NCBI RefSeq assembly: GCF_000003815.2
Contig: NC_049985.1
Location: 5,602,692 to 5,666,691, forward strand
Source: Branchiostoma floridae
Lineage: Eukaryota; Chordata; Leptocardii; Amphioxiformes; Branchiostomatidae
Reading direction: 5' to 3'
Length of the DNA: 64,000 nt
Numbering within the stretch: position 1 is the stretch's first letter; each line of letters starts with the position of its first letter. Of this stretch, positions 1 to 12,700 are shown one piece after another. The notes under the pieces were generated by a model. It did no database searches. It saw only the letters and a list, made by a program, of their open reading frames with translations, and was not told the origin of the DNA. The position numbers and the translations under genes are program-made.

Positions 1-1048
1 GTACTGATGAAGACCACAGATGTTTGTTTTCCAAAATGTTTACTGGAAAATTAAAGAAGGTTGTGTAACCAAGAAGACTTTGTTCAATTAATCTACCAAC
101 CTGATGAAACTATTTACGCATCTTCTCTCCATGTGTTCTAAATTTCCCTTCATCACCTTCACACAATATATTCACAAGAACATGGACGTGTTTTAGGACC
201 ATTTATTCAGTAATCAAGTCTCTTTTTAATGAAGCAACATCTGAAGTGGAGATACGTTGTCAATTGTCCTTAACTTATGTATATCTATTCAGAAAACAGG
301 TAATTTTCATAACAAAATACAAGAAAATAGTCTCTAGAGAACCAAGGTTGACAGTTTGCTTTCTTTCATGTCTCCAAATAGAATTTCTTCTTGATACAGT
401 GTTACACATAATTGTGTCAGCACAATCAATGTGAATATTCTAAAGATGTTAGGGCTATACTACATGTCAAGCGTTTTTATAAGTCTTTAACACACTACAA
501 TAGAAATGTCAATGATATTTTACCTATATCTGTACAAAACTTCATAGTTTTCTTCTACTATCTTTTGATAAGCTCACTTTGCTTTAGACCAGTTGGCTGT
601 AATTTTTGCATATGCTATAATTACTTCTTTGTCAGGAAACAAATTGTCTCATGTTTTCTGTACAATTAAAAACATTGAATTCGTAATTCATTTATTTTGT
701 ACATTTGCCCTGCAAGCTAAAAGTTATGTGTATCTGACTAAAATCCCTTTGATCACATGCATATGCAACTTGATAAGCAATTTCTGTAAAGTTGTAGAAA
801 AACTGTTCATACTAATGTTGGTTACAATGTATCTTGGCATCTTAAAAACCACATTCAATTGATTCAGATCAAACATCCTTGTCAAAATTAAGTTAAGGCT
901 GTATCTATTAGATATATGGTACATAGTTTGTTGTAAAAGGAGCAGATATATCTGTTCTATTTCATTCCATCGACATCTATGCAGTTACAAAGTAGGATTT
1001 CCATTTCATCTTCTTAAAGGCACAAAATGTTCTCTCAGCTACTCACAG
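1..1048. other. AT-rich 3' flank of the mucin-like gene
   Basis: No convincing exon was found here on either strand. On the minus strand this is downstream of the mucin-like gene. A strong donor-like ACT|GTGAGT sits just after its stop near 1042, so a 3' untranslated intron or a further exon is possible. Candidate minus-strand AATAAA signals (TTTATT on plus) lie near 201 and 690; neither can be chosen from sequence alone. Confidence 0.4.
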
Positions 1049-4000
1049 TCACAGTGGTACTCTGCCATCCACCCTCAGCTCTGTCACCCCGGCTTCTTCC
1101 TCCAGGTCAATCACCTGGACGGACTCACTTGTAGACTCTGCTCCTGGCAGAGTTGTTGCCTCCTGTGCACCTCTGGTTGTTGGTTCTATTCCCGAGGCTG
1201 TCGTTGTGTCAGTCATCTTCTCACTGGATTCCTGTTTGGGTGTTGACTTTCTGGTTATGTCCTGTGGTGTCTTGTAATCTGGTGTGGCTGTTGTAGTAGT
1301 TGTTTTGTGTACTGGTGTTGTAGATTTGTCTTGTTGTCTTTTATCCATCATATTTGTGGAAGTGATCCTGACTGTAGGCTCAGTAGTTGTTTCAGCTGTT
1401 GTTGTCTTGACTGTCTCTGTTGTTCTTGACAGCTTTCTCAATGCTGCATCTTTTTCAGTTTCTTTTGTGGCTGTCACTGTGGATGCACTGCTTGTGGTTA
1501 CAGTTTTGTCAATTTTGGCCATGTCATCTTCAATATGTGTAGATGTTTCAGGTGTTGTTGTTGTTGCCAGGGTTGATGTCTCACTGATGATCACAGTACC
1601 ATTTGTAGTAGCTGCATTTTCTGATGCCTGACTTGTTGTTCTTACATCTTCAACTTTGGCACCGTGTGTTGTAGAAAGAACTGATGTTGTCTCATCTGGC
1701 AGAGAGGCCGTTGTTGTTTCTGGTACAGCACGTAACCTTTTCACTGTTTCTGTGTTTGCTTGTGTGGACTTGTCTTCATTAGTCTTCCCTGTGGTGGTTG
1801 AGAGAAAGCCTTTTGCATGTGCCAAAGTTACAGTTATTCCCTTGTCTGTGAGCATTTCAGAAGTTGTAGCTGTTGCCTCTGTTGTGCTCAAATCCTTTTC
1901 TAACATCTTTTCAGTAACTGCTAGTGGCCCACTCTTTGGAACAAACTTTTCTGTTGATGGTAGAGTGCTTCTTGAAATTGCAGTTGTTGCAAGGGCTTTC
2001 ATCTTACCTTGTACTGAACCTGTGCTCGTCTCTTGTATTTCTGTTGTCATTACAGATACAGGGATGCGCTCAGAAGTTGTTGCCTTCACTGGTGTGACTG
2101 TCCTAGTGGAAGCTTTCTTTGTAGTAACACTTGATGTGGTCTGAGGGAAAGTTGCATCTGTTTGAACTTGAACTCTTGGTGGTCTGGCAGTCAGTACAGT
2201 AATGATGGCTGCTGCGTTCCTCACTGGTGCCATGGCTGTAGTACTTTTCAATGTCTGAGTGGTGCTAAGTTGTGTGGTGGTCCTTTCACCTTCTGACTGA
2301 GCAGTTGTGTTTGCAGCTAGAATCTCTTCTGTAGTTCCTTCGACTTTAGGAGTCCCACTTGTTGTTTCTTTCAATGTGTCTGATTCCTTGTTTAAAAGTA
2401 AGGAAGATGTGTTGATTAGATTTGACAGTGTGGTAGCTTCAGGACTCTTTGTTGTCTCAGCTATTTGCCTTTTCGATTCGTCAGTTACCTCGATGTGTTT
2501 GCTCTGAGGTGTTGAGACACTGGTTGTCAAAGGCCTCCCTTGTGTTGTTGATGACTCTGTTGTCCTAAATGTTGATGACATCTTTCCCTCTGTGGTCTGG
2601 AACAAGCTGGTACTTGCTGCTGCTGCTGTAGAAGGCGTCACAGTTGTAACAGAGACATCTTTGCCCTTGCTTTGCTCAGTTGCCATGTTGTCAGGAGATT
2701 GACCTTCATGGAGGCTTCCTGCTGCTTTGCCTACAGTTGATGTTCTGTCGTAAGTTGTGTCAGTCACATCAGTTTGTGGGATTGTTGTTGTTGTATACAA
2801 TGGTGAATCTGTTGTCAAAATGGCTTTAGTGGAAAACGTCTTCTCTGTTGTTTGTGGGACTGCTGTTGTGGTCCTTGCAGTTGCGGGCAGTGCTTTTTCC
2901 GCTGTCAGATTTTTCTGCTCTGTTGCTGGTAAAGCTGTGGAGATTGTGCTAGTGTCTTTCTTTGTTGCTTCATTGGGTTTTATTGTTGTAGCTCCTGGTG
3001 TTGTTGTATCAGGTCTCATCGTCAAAACAGTGATGATGGCTGGTAGACGTCTTTCAGGCAGAGTTTTAGCAGAGCTTGGCATTTCTTGGACACTGGTAGA
3101 AGTTTCTGATGCTGTGTCAAGCATTGTGCTGGTGGTCAGTTCTGTTGTGGATAATGTTGCTGGATGTCCAATTTTGTCAGCATAAGTTGAATTGTTTGGG
3201 AAACTTGTCACAGAAACTTTTCTATTTTGAACTGTTGTATCTTCTGTCTTGCTAGCTGCTATTGCAGCTCTTGTTGTCGTTGGCGTATGCTCTGTTCTTG
3301 CTGATTCTGAATCGCGTTCTGACAGTGAAGACAGTACATTGGTTGTAGATATCTTAGAGCTTGATGTTTTCATGTTCCTCTCTGTTGTTGTAGGTTCTTC
3401 TTGCCTTGGCTTAGTTGTACTAAAGTTTGCAGTTGTAGTAGTAGCTGTCTTAGTTGTTGTTTCTGCTGTATGCTGCATAGTTGATGATGGCATGTTGTCT
3501 TCCTGATCAGACCCTCCAAATGTCACAGTACTCACAGTAGATGATGTTGGCTCTGTGAGTCTTGGTGTTATGAATGTTGTTGATTTTGGCATCATTTCAG
3601 TGTTAATGTCCATCTCTTCAGTTTGTAGTAGTGAAGGAGATGTAGTGGTGTCCAATGAAGTCTTTTTCTCCACATCCTCCCCATCTTTGTGTATGACTGC
3701 ATTTTCCTCAGTGTCAGGGTACTCTAAGTAAAGACTCCCAGCGGTCTCTCCTCCAGAGGCACTTTGGTCAACATTGAGTATTTCCACATAATCCAAAGCT
3801 GTTGTAACTTCTGTCACTGCTGTAGAGGTTACCATATTTGTTGTTGATGGAAGAGGACTATTTGTTCCCTCTGTGGTGCTGTTCTTCATTGGTGCTGTTG
3901 TCGTTGAGGTTGTGCTTTGGGTGCGTGCTTCGGTTGGTTTCGCTGACACAGACGTTTCCTCTGCCATTAGCCCCAAATCTTCCACCTTTTCAGCTTCTGT

Positions 4001-7000
4001 CTTGAATGTTGTAGACTCGACTGTCGTCTCTGATGTCAAATCAGTTACCGTAGGGATGGAAGTTAACTCTGTACTGTGGGGAAGCCTTGCTCTTGTTGAC
4101 AAGTCAGGCTTGGTTGTTGTAAGAGGAGTGTCAACTGGAGGCCGGGCAGTCAGCACCGTTATGATGGCTGGCAAGCGCCTAGGCTCTTCCTCCTTTTGTG
4201 TTGCTGATGGCTTTGTGGATACTGCAAGCATATCTGTCACAGGTTCCTTTGTAGTTTTTGCCATTGTGGTGCTGTCTGTCTGTGTCATCAATGGGGTAGT
4301 TGTTGGGAGGGTTGTTGTGACCTTAACGTCATGTTGCGATGCAGTAGAACTATCCATTTCTGCTGTCTCCATACGTTTGTCTGAGGAAGCTGCTAAAGTT
4401 GGCTGGACAGGTACAGTACTTGCATTAGTTTTGAACAGTTCATTCATCTGATTTGAAGTGTCATTGAAGCCATCAACTTGAAGATGTCCTCTACCTCTCC
4501 ACCATCAATGCCCTCCAANNNNNNNNNNNNNNNNNNNNNNNNNNNNNNNNNNNNNNNNNNNNNNNNNNNNNNNNNNNNNNNNNNNNNNNNNNNNNNNNNN
4601 NNNNNNNNNNNNNNNNNNCAGTCTTGTGGCCATCAGCTCTGGTTTTTCTGTTCTCTGTTTGACTTCTGGCTAGTTACAATAGGTGAAACAGTTGTCATGT
4701 GTGCATATACTGTAGATGTCCCAGGTGCTGATTTGTTGACTGTTCTGGTTTCTTCAGTACTTGCTCCAGTTGGCTGTGTCACCACTTCTACCATCTTGGA
4801 TAGTTTGACTGTTACAATGTCCCTTAGAGCTGGGGCATTTCTAGTGGGTGGAACCTCCTTCACAACCATATCTGCTGTTGTTTTCTGCATTGGGGATGGC
4901 ATTGTCACTGTTTTTGTAGAAGATGGTATTTCACTTGAACTTTTTGCTTTCTGTGTCGTTAGATTTTGTGTATCTGTTAAAGTTGCCACCATTGGTGTTG
5001 TGCTCTGTACTCCAGATGCCGCCTGTGTGGCATTTGTTGCAGTATTGCTGTTTGCAGTAGCCTCTTTTTCTGATGTTCTGGGTTGCTCTGTACTGTCCAC
5101 TGCCAAGGTGTTCTGCACTGTTGTTCCATCCTCCTCAGAGAAGGGCTCGCCTGTTGATAAGAAGTCAGTCTCTGTTGTTGTGCTGCTAACCTTGGTATAA
5201 ACAGTAAAAGGTTCTACCTTGGATTCATTAGGTGAATCAGTCTTAATCATGGCTTCCATTGTTGGAGGAGGGGCATCAGTTGATAGCTGTTCATCTTCAA
5301 GTGCAACAGTGTCATCTTTGGGACCTTCTTTGTTTGCTTTTATCTTCCCTATCATGTGAGCTGCAAGATCTGATTCAGCTGTAAACATTTCAAGGTCTAA
5401 AGTTTCTTCTTGGGATGTGGTAGTTGGTCTGTCAGTTGCAAAGTCAGTTACTGGCTTTTCAGTTGTTTCCATCAATGCCTTGTTTGTTTCACCAATAGAT
5501 GATGTTGGGTAAGCTGTTTCAGTGAGTATTCTCTCTACTGTTTTACCAGTCTCAGTAGTCCTTGCACTTGAATCTGAAGTGTTTCTGGCACAGTTGTAAT
5601 AGTAGACACAGGCATTGTTGAANNNNNNNNNNNNNNNNNNNNNNNNNNNNNNNNNNNNNNNNNNNNNNNNNNNNNNNNNNNNNNNNNNNNNNNNNNNNNN
5701 NNNNNNNNNNNNNNNNNNNNNNCAGTCTCAGTAATCCTTGCCCTTGAATCTGAAGTTGTTTCTGGCACAGTTGTAGTAGTAGACACAGGCATTGTTGAAA
5801 CAAAGGAGGTGACTTTTTGTTTCTCTTCCTTTGTGGGTAGAGTGTTTGTTGGCACAGTTGTTTCCATTGAAGGTACCACTGTTGTCAGTTCTGTATCCAT
5901 CCTTGCATCTGTTGTTGCTACTCCTGTTGTTGTTTGTGTTGTTGTTTCTTGTAGGTTTGTCAAAATAGTGTCTTTTTTGTCTGATTCAGCCCCCTTTCCA
6001 TCCTTGCTTGAAACTATCAGATCTGTTGGTAGGATGTCTTCTCCATGCTCATCAGCCAACAGGGGACCACATTGGCCCAAACCACAGGGCACCACGGTTG
6101 GTGTTTTGTAAACTGCAGTTGTGTCTCTGTCCTTAGTAGATGGCTTTGTAATGGGCTCTGTTGTGTCTTTGTTCTGATTGGTTGGCTCTGTGATAGGTTC
6201 TGTTGTACCTCTGCCCTGATTGGTTGGCTCTGTCACATATTCTGTTGTTTCTCTGCCCTGATTGGATGGCTCTGTTGCAGGTTTTGTTGTACTTCTGTCC
6301 TGAATGGTTGGCTCTGTTACACTCCCTGTTGTTTCTTCGTCTTGATTGGTTGGCTCTGTAACATACTCTGTTGTTTCTCTCTCCTGATTGGATGACTGAG
6401 TTGCTGGCACTGTTGTTTCTCCACCCTGATTGGTTGGCTCTGTAACATACTCTGTTGTTTCTCTCTCCTGATTGGATGACTGAGTGGCTGGCACTGTTGT
6501 TTCTACATCCTCATTGAATGGCTCTTTAACATACTCTGTTGTTTCTCTCTCCTGATTGGATGACTGAGTGTCTGGCACTGTTGTTTCTCCACCCTGATTG
6601 GTTGGCTCTGTAACATACTCTGTTATTTCTCTCTCCTGATTGGATGACTGAGTGGCTGGCACTGTTGTTTCTACATCCTCATTGGATGGCTCTGTGGCAA
6701 GTACCAATACTTGTGATGGTTTCTCAGGGAGTTCCTGATTAACTTTGCTTCCGTCCTCTTGTTTTGATTGCTTCATCTTTTCCTCATTTTTCTGTTCTGC
6801 TTCAGAGCCTGTAAACAATGACATGGCTTCAACATCCTCACCTTCATCTTGCAGAAAATCTCCAGATAGAATTCTTTCAAAAGCATCATCACTCAGTGCT
6901 GCAGTAGTCATTGTAGTTTCTTCCATACTACTCTGTCCACCTGCATCCTCTGTGGTTTCTTCTGAAGTCTCTTCAGACTCTGATTGGACAGATGTGTCAC

Positions 7001-9772
7001 CACTACTTTGATAGTCATACTCTGCACTCGCTTCCATGTGGAGACCAGAAACTGAGCCATCTGCAAGGAGTGGCAACTCGACCATGCCGTCAGGTACTTC
7101 CTCACACAGTACGTCAGCAGGTTCCATCACTTCAACGTGTTCCAGCCAACTGGCATCTCCACCTTCTTGACTTGAATTTACAGTTGGCTGCTCATCCTTG
7201 TCTTGATCTTTGTCTTGGTCTTGTGTTTCTTGGACTGTTACTACTTCTGGACCAAAAACCTCAGCTTCTAGGTACCTAGGAACATCTGTGGGTTTTGATT
7301 CTGTGGTAGCCTTTGCTGTGGATGTGGTCATGATGTTCTCAGTGGCTGCAGGTAGTGTAGTGGTTGGTGAACTCTTGTAAAGGTTGGTTTGCTGTGGTTC
7401 TGTCTGAAGGTTCTCTTTCTGTAGTATCTGTGTGGCTGCAGGTATTTTTTCACTTGGTGCTGACAGGACAGAAAAGGTAGTGGTCTGTTGGTGGTCATCT
7501 TTTGCAGCCATTGTTGGTTGAAGAGTGGTCAGCTTCTGTTCCATCTCAGCTAACTTTTGAGTAGTTATCCTGTCTTCTTCCATGACAGAAATGGTTGTTT
7601 GTGAATTGGTTGTCTGTGGATTCTCCTCTGGCCTCTGTGTAGTACCTTGATTGTTTTCCATCTCAATCATCTGTTCCAAGTGTGGAGTTGTGGATTCTTT
7701 CTTCTGAGTGGACACTTCTGCTTCTGCTGGGATGGCTGTTGTAGTCTGTTGACGTGGTCTGTCTTCTTGTATATTGTCTGGCTTAGCATTTTCCCTTGAA
7801 GTTGATGCTAGGACTTCTTCAGTTGGCTGCACTGGCACCAACTTCTTATCTAGGCTAGCCCTTGTTGAAGTAGGTATCATTTGTGTAGTTTGACCGATGG
7901 TTGGCTCTATTGTAAGTACAGCAGGTATGTTGCTGTTTGTTGTGTCATCTGTTGCACTAGATTTGCCAGTTTCTTTCAGGTTTTTGCTTCTTCCACCATC
8001 TTGGACTGAGCCTCCATCCCGTTGCCATCCTTCCGGAAGTTCTTGGTTTGTCCCTATTGTAGCTTCTTCTTCCCTCTCTTTTGTATGTGCAGGTAATGCT
8101 GGCTGAAGGATGTCATCTTTCTGTTTTTGTGTCACTTCTTCTGTTGGCCTGTAAGTGGTGGTAGCAACAACTGTCTGTGATGTTTGTGAGTTGACGGACA
8201 CCTCCTTTTGCCTAGGTGGGTCCGTAGACCGTCCTTCTTTTGAGCTCTGTCCCACCCTTGACGTTACCTGTGTTGGTTGCGGGCTTGTAGAATCTGCCGT
8301 TGTGCTTGGTGATTGGGTTGTCTTTGGATCGACTTTTGTACTTGGTGAACGGGGTGTTGTAGTATCCAGCCGTGTGCTCGGTGACTGTGTAGTCGTAGAC
8401 TCTACTGTTGTACTAACTGACTCAACAGTAGTGGGATTTACTGTTTTGCCTTGTGACTTGTCAGTTTTAGGATCATGTGATGACTGTGTACCTTCTTCTT
8501 GTTGAGTGCTTTTAGTTGGCTTTACTGTGGTGTTCATCTCCATTCCTGCAAAGGCTGCACTGGTTAAGTCCTGTTTGGTAGTTGATGTTGTGTGCAGGGC
8601 AGGTGTGACTGGTTTTGTCTCAGTCTGTTGCGTTGTTTTGGCAGGTGTAATGGTAGTACTAGCTTGGTAGGATTCAGCAATCCTTTCCATTTTGTCTGGC
8701 ATTTGATGTTGTTCAGTTGTGGCTCTCTCAAAGACACTACTGTCATCCCCTTGCCAGCCTTGTATATCCCCACTTTCATCCACTTTGATAACCTCACTGA
8801 CTGAGGAAGCTTCATCTGTACCTTTAGATGCTGGTGTTTTCATTGTAGGATCACCACCTGTTTAGGTTAAGAAGGGTTTTTCAGAAAGATGGCATCGCAG
8901 AAATGTATCAAAACTAAAACAAGAAGACGGATTGCTTTGGTATCCGATGGTTGTTGTGATTTCTTACCAAGTTTTCAGCACCAAGGACAGAGGATGTCAA
9001 ATCATATGATCATGTTATATTGTTGAGAAATAAAGAATGACACTCAATAAGTGACCATAAACAGTACTGAAAACTCTCCTTTGCCTGTGTGTGCAATGTA
9101 TGTGCTAACCTATTCCTTTAAGAGCCTTAGGAAAGTTGGAATCACTGATCTTTTTGAAGAATTACGTTGGTAGTTTGTTACATTGTCATTTATAGAGTTA
9201 CCACAGTATCACAATTTACCAGTTATAAGGTACATACTGCAAGTACAGTAATCGTATGACATACCTTGCTCTGACGTTGTCAGGTCCTCCATACTCTTCG
9301 GTGGTGTGGTCACAGGTGTGGTAGCATTCTTTGGGCGCTCTGTCGCTTCTGTGGTGACCTTCACCTCATCTGTACCAGTGGTACTCAGGAGGGCTATGGT
9401 CTGCCTCGTAGATGTGGAGTAGACGCCATCCTGGGTAGTGCTACCAGGGATGGTTTGGGTTGTGGCTGGGAGTCTGCCAGGGGTGCTGGTGCCTGCACTT
9501 GCAGATGTGGTGCCCAACTTCACCTCACTGCTGGGTGGCATTGTTGTAGCTGGGTCTTGATCTACCTCTGGAATCTTTGTGGTAGAGTCCAGGGTGGTGG
9601 GTTGTGTGTTGGGGTACCCGGGTGGTACCATCTCATCCTCGTGTATAGGGGAGGGCGGGGTCTGTACTGGCATGCAGGCTGTCTGCTGTACGGCCCCGAA
9701 CGTTGTCCACAGCACCAGCACGGTCAGACGGAGAGGTGGCAATCCTGCCACTGCAGATGCTGTCATCCTCAC
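1049..9772 (-). CDS. Secreted mucin-like Thr/Ser-rich protein
   Basis: This encodes an extracellular, probably heavily O-glycosylated mucin-like protein; I do not recognise a named orthologue. The first coding exon (9772-9265) starts MRMTASAVAGLPPL and continues through a hydrophobic VLVLWTTFGAV core, a good signal peptide. It ends at a GTATGT donor in phase 1. An acceptor places the next exon start at 8857 in matching phase, reading G-D-P-T-M-K-T. That exon runs to a stop at 1049 and is dominated by Thr, Ser, Pro and Glu. It holds a 14-residue array of the type TEPTNQxxETTExV (about 6135-6700), an STTVESTTTQSPS-type array (8290-8420), a CGLGQCGP island (about 6060-6090), two acidic Tyr-rich Ser-Gly islands (about 6990-7025 and 3721-3800), and a recurring hydrophobic island RLPAIITVLTARPP. 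Two N gaps (4519-4618, 5623-5722) and probable one-base errors (near 5576 and within 4448-4518) break the reading frame, so the true length is about 2,900 residues only if it is one exon. A transmembrane segment was not seen. Confidence 0.7.
4519..4618. other. Assembly gap (100 N) in the mucin-like exon
   Basis: Run of exactly 100 N, so probably of arbitrary length. Just to its left (4448-4518) the protein-like minus-strand frame LEGIDGGEVEDIFKLM runs into a stop, while the long mucin frame continues one frame over. This suggests a one-base error beside the gap. Confidence 0.95.
5623..5722. other. Assembly gap (100 N) flanked by near-identical copies
   Basis: Run of 100 N inside the mucin-like exon. 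About 80 bases left of it (5545-5622) repeat the bases right of it (5723-5800) with four differences. One of these is a missing T (GAAGTG against GAAGTTG) that shifts the frame. This is an unmerged haplotype or repeat collapse rather than a biological frameshift. Confidence 0.9.
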
Positions 9773-9784
9773 TGGCTGTCAGAT

Positions 9785-12700
9785 CTGGAGAAAAAACTTT
9801 ATTTTTAGACATTGTAGTGGCCGTATTCTGTATTGTACATTTATGAGTACTATAGTCTTCATTGTAATTTAGTGCCTTTGCGCAGAGTCATAGTCTGTAT
9901 AGACTGACTGTAGTGGTAGTATAAACTGAATTAACTTGTAGTTAGATCAGATCTATGCATTCATTTCATGATTATAATAAACTCAGCTTCAACTCTTAAC
10001 CTTTGTGAATTGTGACCTTGGAATGACATCTTTCCACTGAATTTTGTCCATCTGGATGAATGTGACATGTCTCGTATATACTGGTCTTGTACTGTATGGA
10101 CTTACATCAGTTGAAGGGGTAACATGGAGCTGTCTTGAGATGAAATTTAAAAAATCAAGATTTAATTATCATGTCATTGTGGAATATTGTTAGAACAGAG
10201 ACAAGTAGAGGTATTGTAGAGACAAGGTGTCTGTGTCTGTATAGCCATTTGATCGCCGCCATGCTAGATAGATACACATGGTCAGACATTGTTAATGGTA
10301 CCTCATATGAGGATGAACTGAACTGAACTGATAACACACCAGCCTCACAGGCACATGGTGCGGTAGCAACTGGTTATGACATTACACTGTGTGACCTGTC
10401 ACATGCACACCTAACCATTGCAAGCACTGTTTAATAGTTTTTTTAACAGTCATCAATCCTCGGTTGGTAACTCTGGTACTCAAGGGCAACAATATTTCTT
10501 GTTCTTTTTGGGGCTGACATTGGGTACTTAGTAGTTGGTACATCCACCAGTTTATTACAGTTTACTACAGTTTATTACAGTTTGTCACTGTAGGTACACA
10601 GAGACCAAACGTCCAAGCAGCAGCAAGTCTGTAACAATTGTGATTATGCTGTCTATCAATCCTTACTGTAAGCCATACTGTAATCCATGCTCTTGTCACA
10701 CTCTAGTCACATTTCATCAAGACAAGGTAGTGAATAGTTAAGATTACATTCTTTCAAAGATTTCTTTTTGGTTTCTACAAATGTGTAGAGTGCAGGTGCA
10801 GTAGTACAAAGAGTATTGTCAGTTGTAACCCGAAAAAGGACAATGAACTGTTCTATTTCCAACCAGCACTTCGCCCATCATAATCGCCATTTGATATTCC
10901 AGGTCTGTCCCGCTGTGCAGATTTTCTGCTTCAAGTTTTCCTACACAAACTGTAGCTAAGAGGCTTAACGCTCGCATGGGTGGCCGTGAATTTCGCAAGC
11001 TCGGCCGCATTGTTCGACACGGCAGGAAATCTCTTGGGAACAGGCCGCCGGTCAGAGGTGGACGTGACCTCGTCTGGTGCATGGGTGGGCGTCTATCAAT
11101 CAGGCCAGCGATGGTCGTTTGATCGCTGGTTAACAAATAAGGCTTGACCTTTCAAGACAGGATGTCTATTTCTGTCCCAGCCATTGTTGGAGCCATGTTT
11201 TTTGTGAGAAACAGAAATACTTCGCGCCGGCCTGAGGTTGCTGGGTGCACGGTACACGTGGTGAACATGCATTGCCAGCGTGGGTGATTGAAACCCTCTT
11301 GGTGCCTGGCACGCTGTGGATCGGCTAAACTCCGCCAAACTACCGAGAGGTACACTTGGTATGAGTCATCAGGGTTTCTTGGAACACATCCAAGTAGTTT
11401 TCATGAATTTTTAATTTGGGGCAAACTCATGTTTCTTTATCAGAGCCAGCTAACTTTATTTTATTGAGGACAGTCTTCAGACTTCCAAAAACCGGAAGAA
11501 AAAAAGAAAAATGGAAAAGAAATCCTAAAATTTGAAACAATTTTGTAATTGATGACTGTAGTTCTGAGGCAGAACACAATTTTTTTAATAGGAAAAATCA
11601 TTGGTGTCATCCATAAAGCAAGTCTTCCTTAAAAAGAATTTTGCAAGTAGAATTCATCAAACAGCTGAACTCAATTTTCCCTTTCAAAAGAAAAATAGCA
11701 GAAACACAGTCCATGCCTCTTAGACTTCATCATAAGGTGAGGTGCTTATAGAGGAACCAATTTAAAGACAAAACTGTTAAAATTGTTTAGAAGGGTATAG
11801 ATTTCAACTTAAAGTTCAAGAAATTGAATTGTAGGCACTTATTTGATACAGGATGATCTGGAAGGAGTAAAGAAGATTCAGTCATTGTCCCAAACATTCT
11901 TGTTTAACTCCATGTTAGGCAAATTTTAAAGTTATTTTGCATGGTCAAAGGAATTGCAAACACAACTGAAATCAGATTTGAAAAATCCTTTTTACAGTTA
12001 TGACATTTATTTTGAAAATAAACCTTAAGATTTCTTTTTTTTTCTTCCAAAGGTTCTATTTAGACCATGTTGATAAGTTGCTAGTTATCGTTTGTTGTAT
12101 AAATGAACCCATTTGTATGGTTATTTTCAAGATATGAGGATTACACGTGAGTTGCTGAAATGTTCTACACTGCTCTTTCTCTAATATGGAAGTTTCCATT
12201 GTGAAAGATAATCTGCTTCTATTTGAACCTATATTTCTTGCAGAAAAAGTGTCCATAAATCATTTGAATTTGTGCTTATTTTATTTTCATTGATTGCTTT
12301 TTTAAGGCCGCATGTATGTAAATTATGCTGCCTTTCACAAGCATCTGGCATAAATGTGCTGTAATATCAAGACAAGACTGATATTGCTGTAGTGTGAGCT
12401 GTGTACTGTTTTTGGTCTAGATAAAGTTACGATGGCCTGAGCACCATGAAAAGAAAAATATGTCTCTGGCAAGCCTAATAAGGTATTCATCATATTCATT
12501 CAGTACACGTAACCTAAGTACATGGGAAATATTTGCTATTCATTAACGATCATTAATTGCTGTAATTGGTGTGAAAAATATTCTTCTGTGGGTGGGCATT
12601 AGCTAAGTCTTATTCAGGACAGATAGACTTTATGTGAATTTTGTATTAATTAGCTTCAAATTTTCTTGGCTTTGCAAATTTGTCTGTTTCTGAAGTAAAT

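Noticed and set aside
1284-5200. Long plus-strand open frames opposite the mucin-like gene
   Set aside because: They are Val/Ser-rich mirror images of Thr/Ser codons on the minus strand, without starts, splice sites or domain content.
10819-11355. Overlapping minus-strand frames of 67-105 codons
   Set aside because: GC-richer patch with several overlapping frames but no family resemblance; more likely regulatory or chance.
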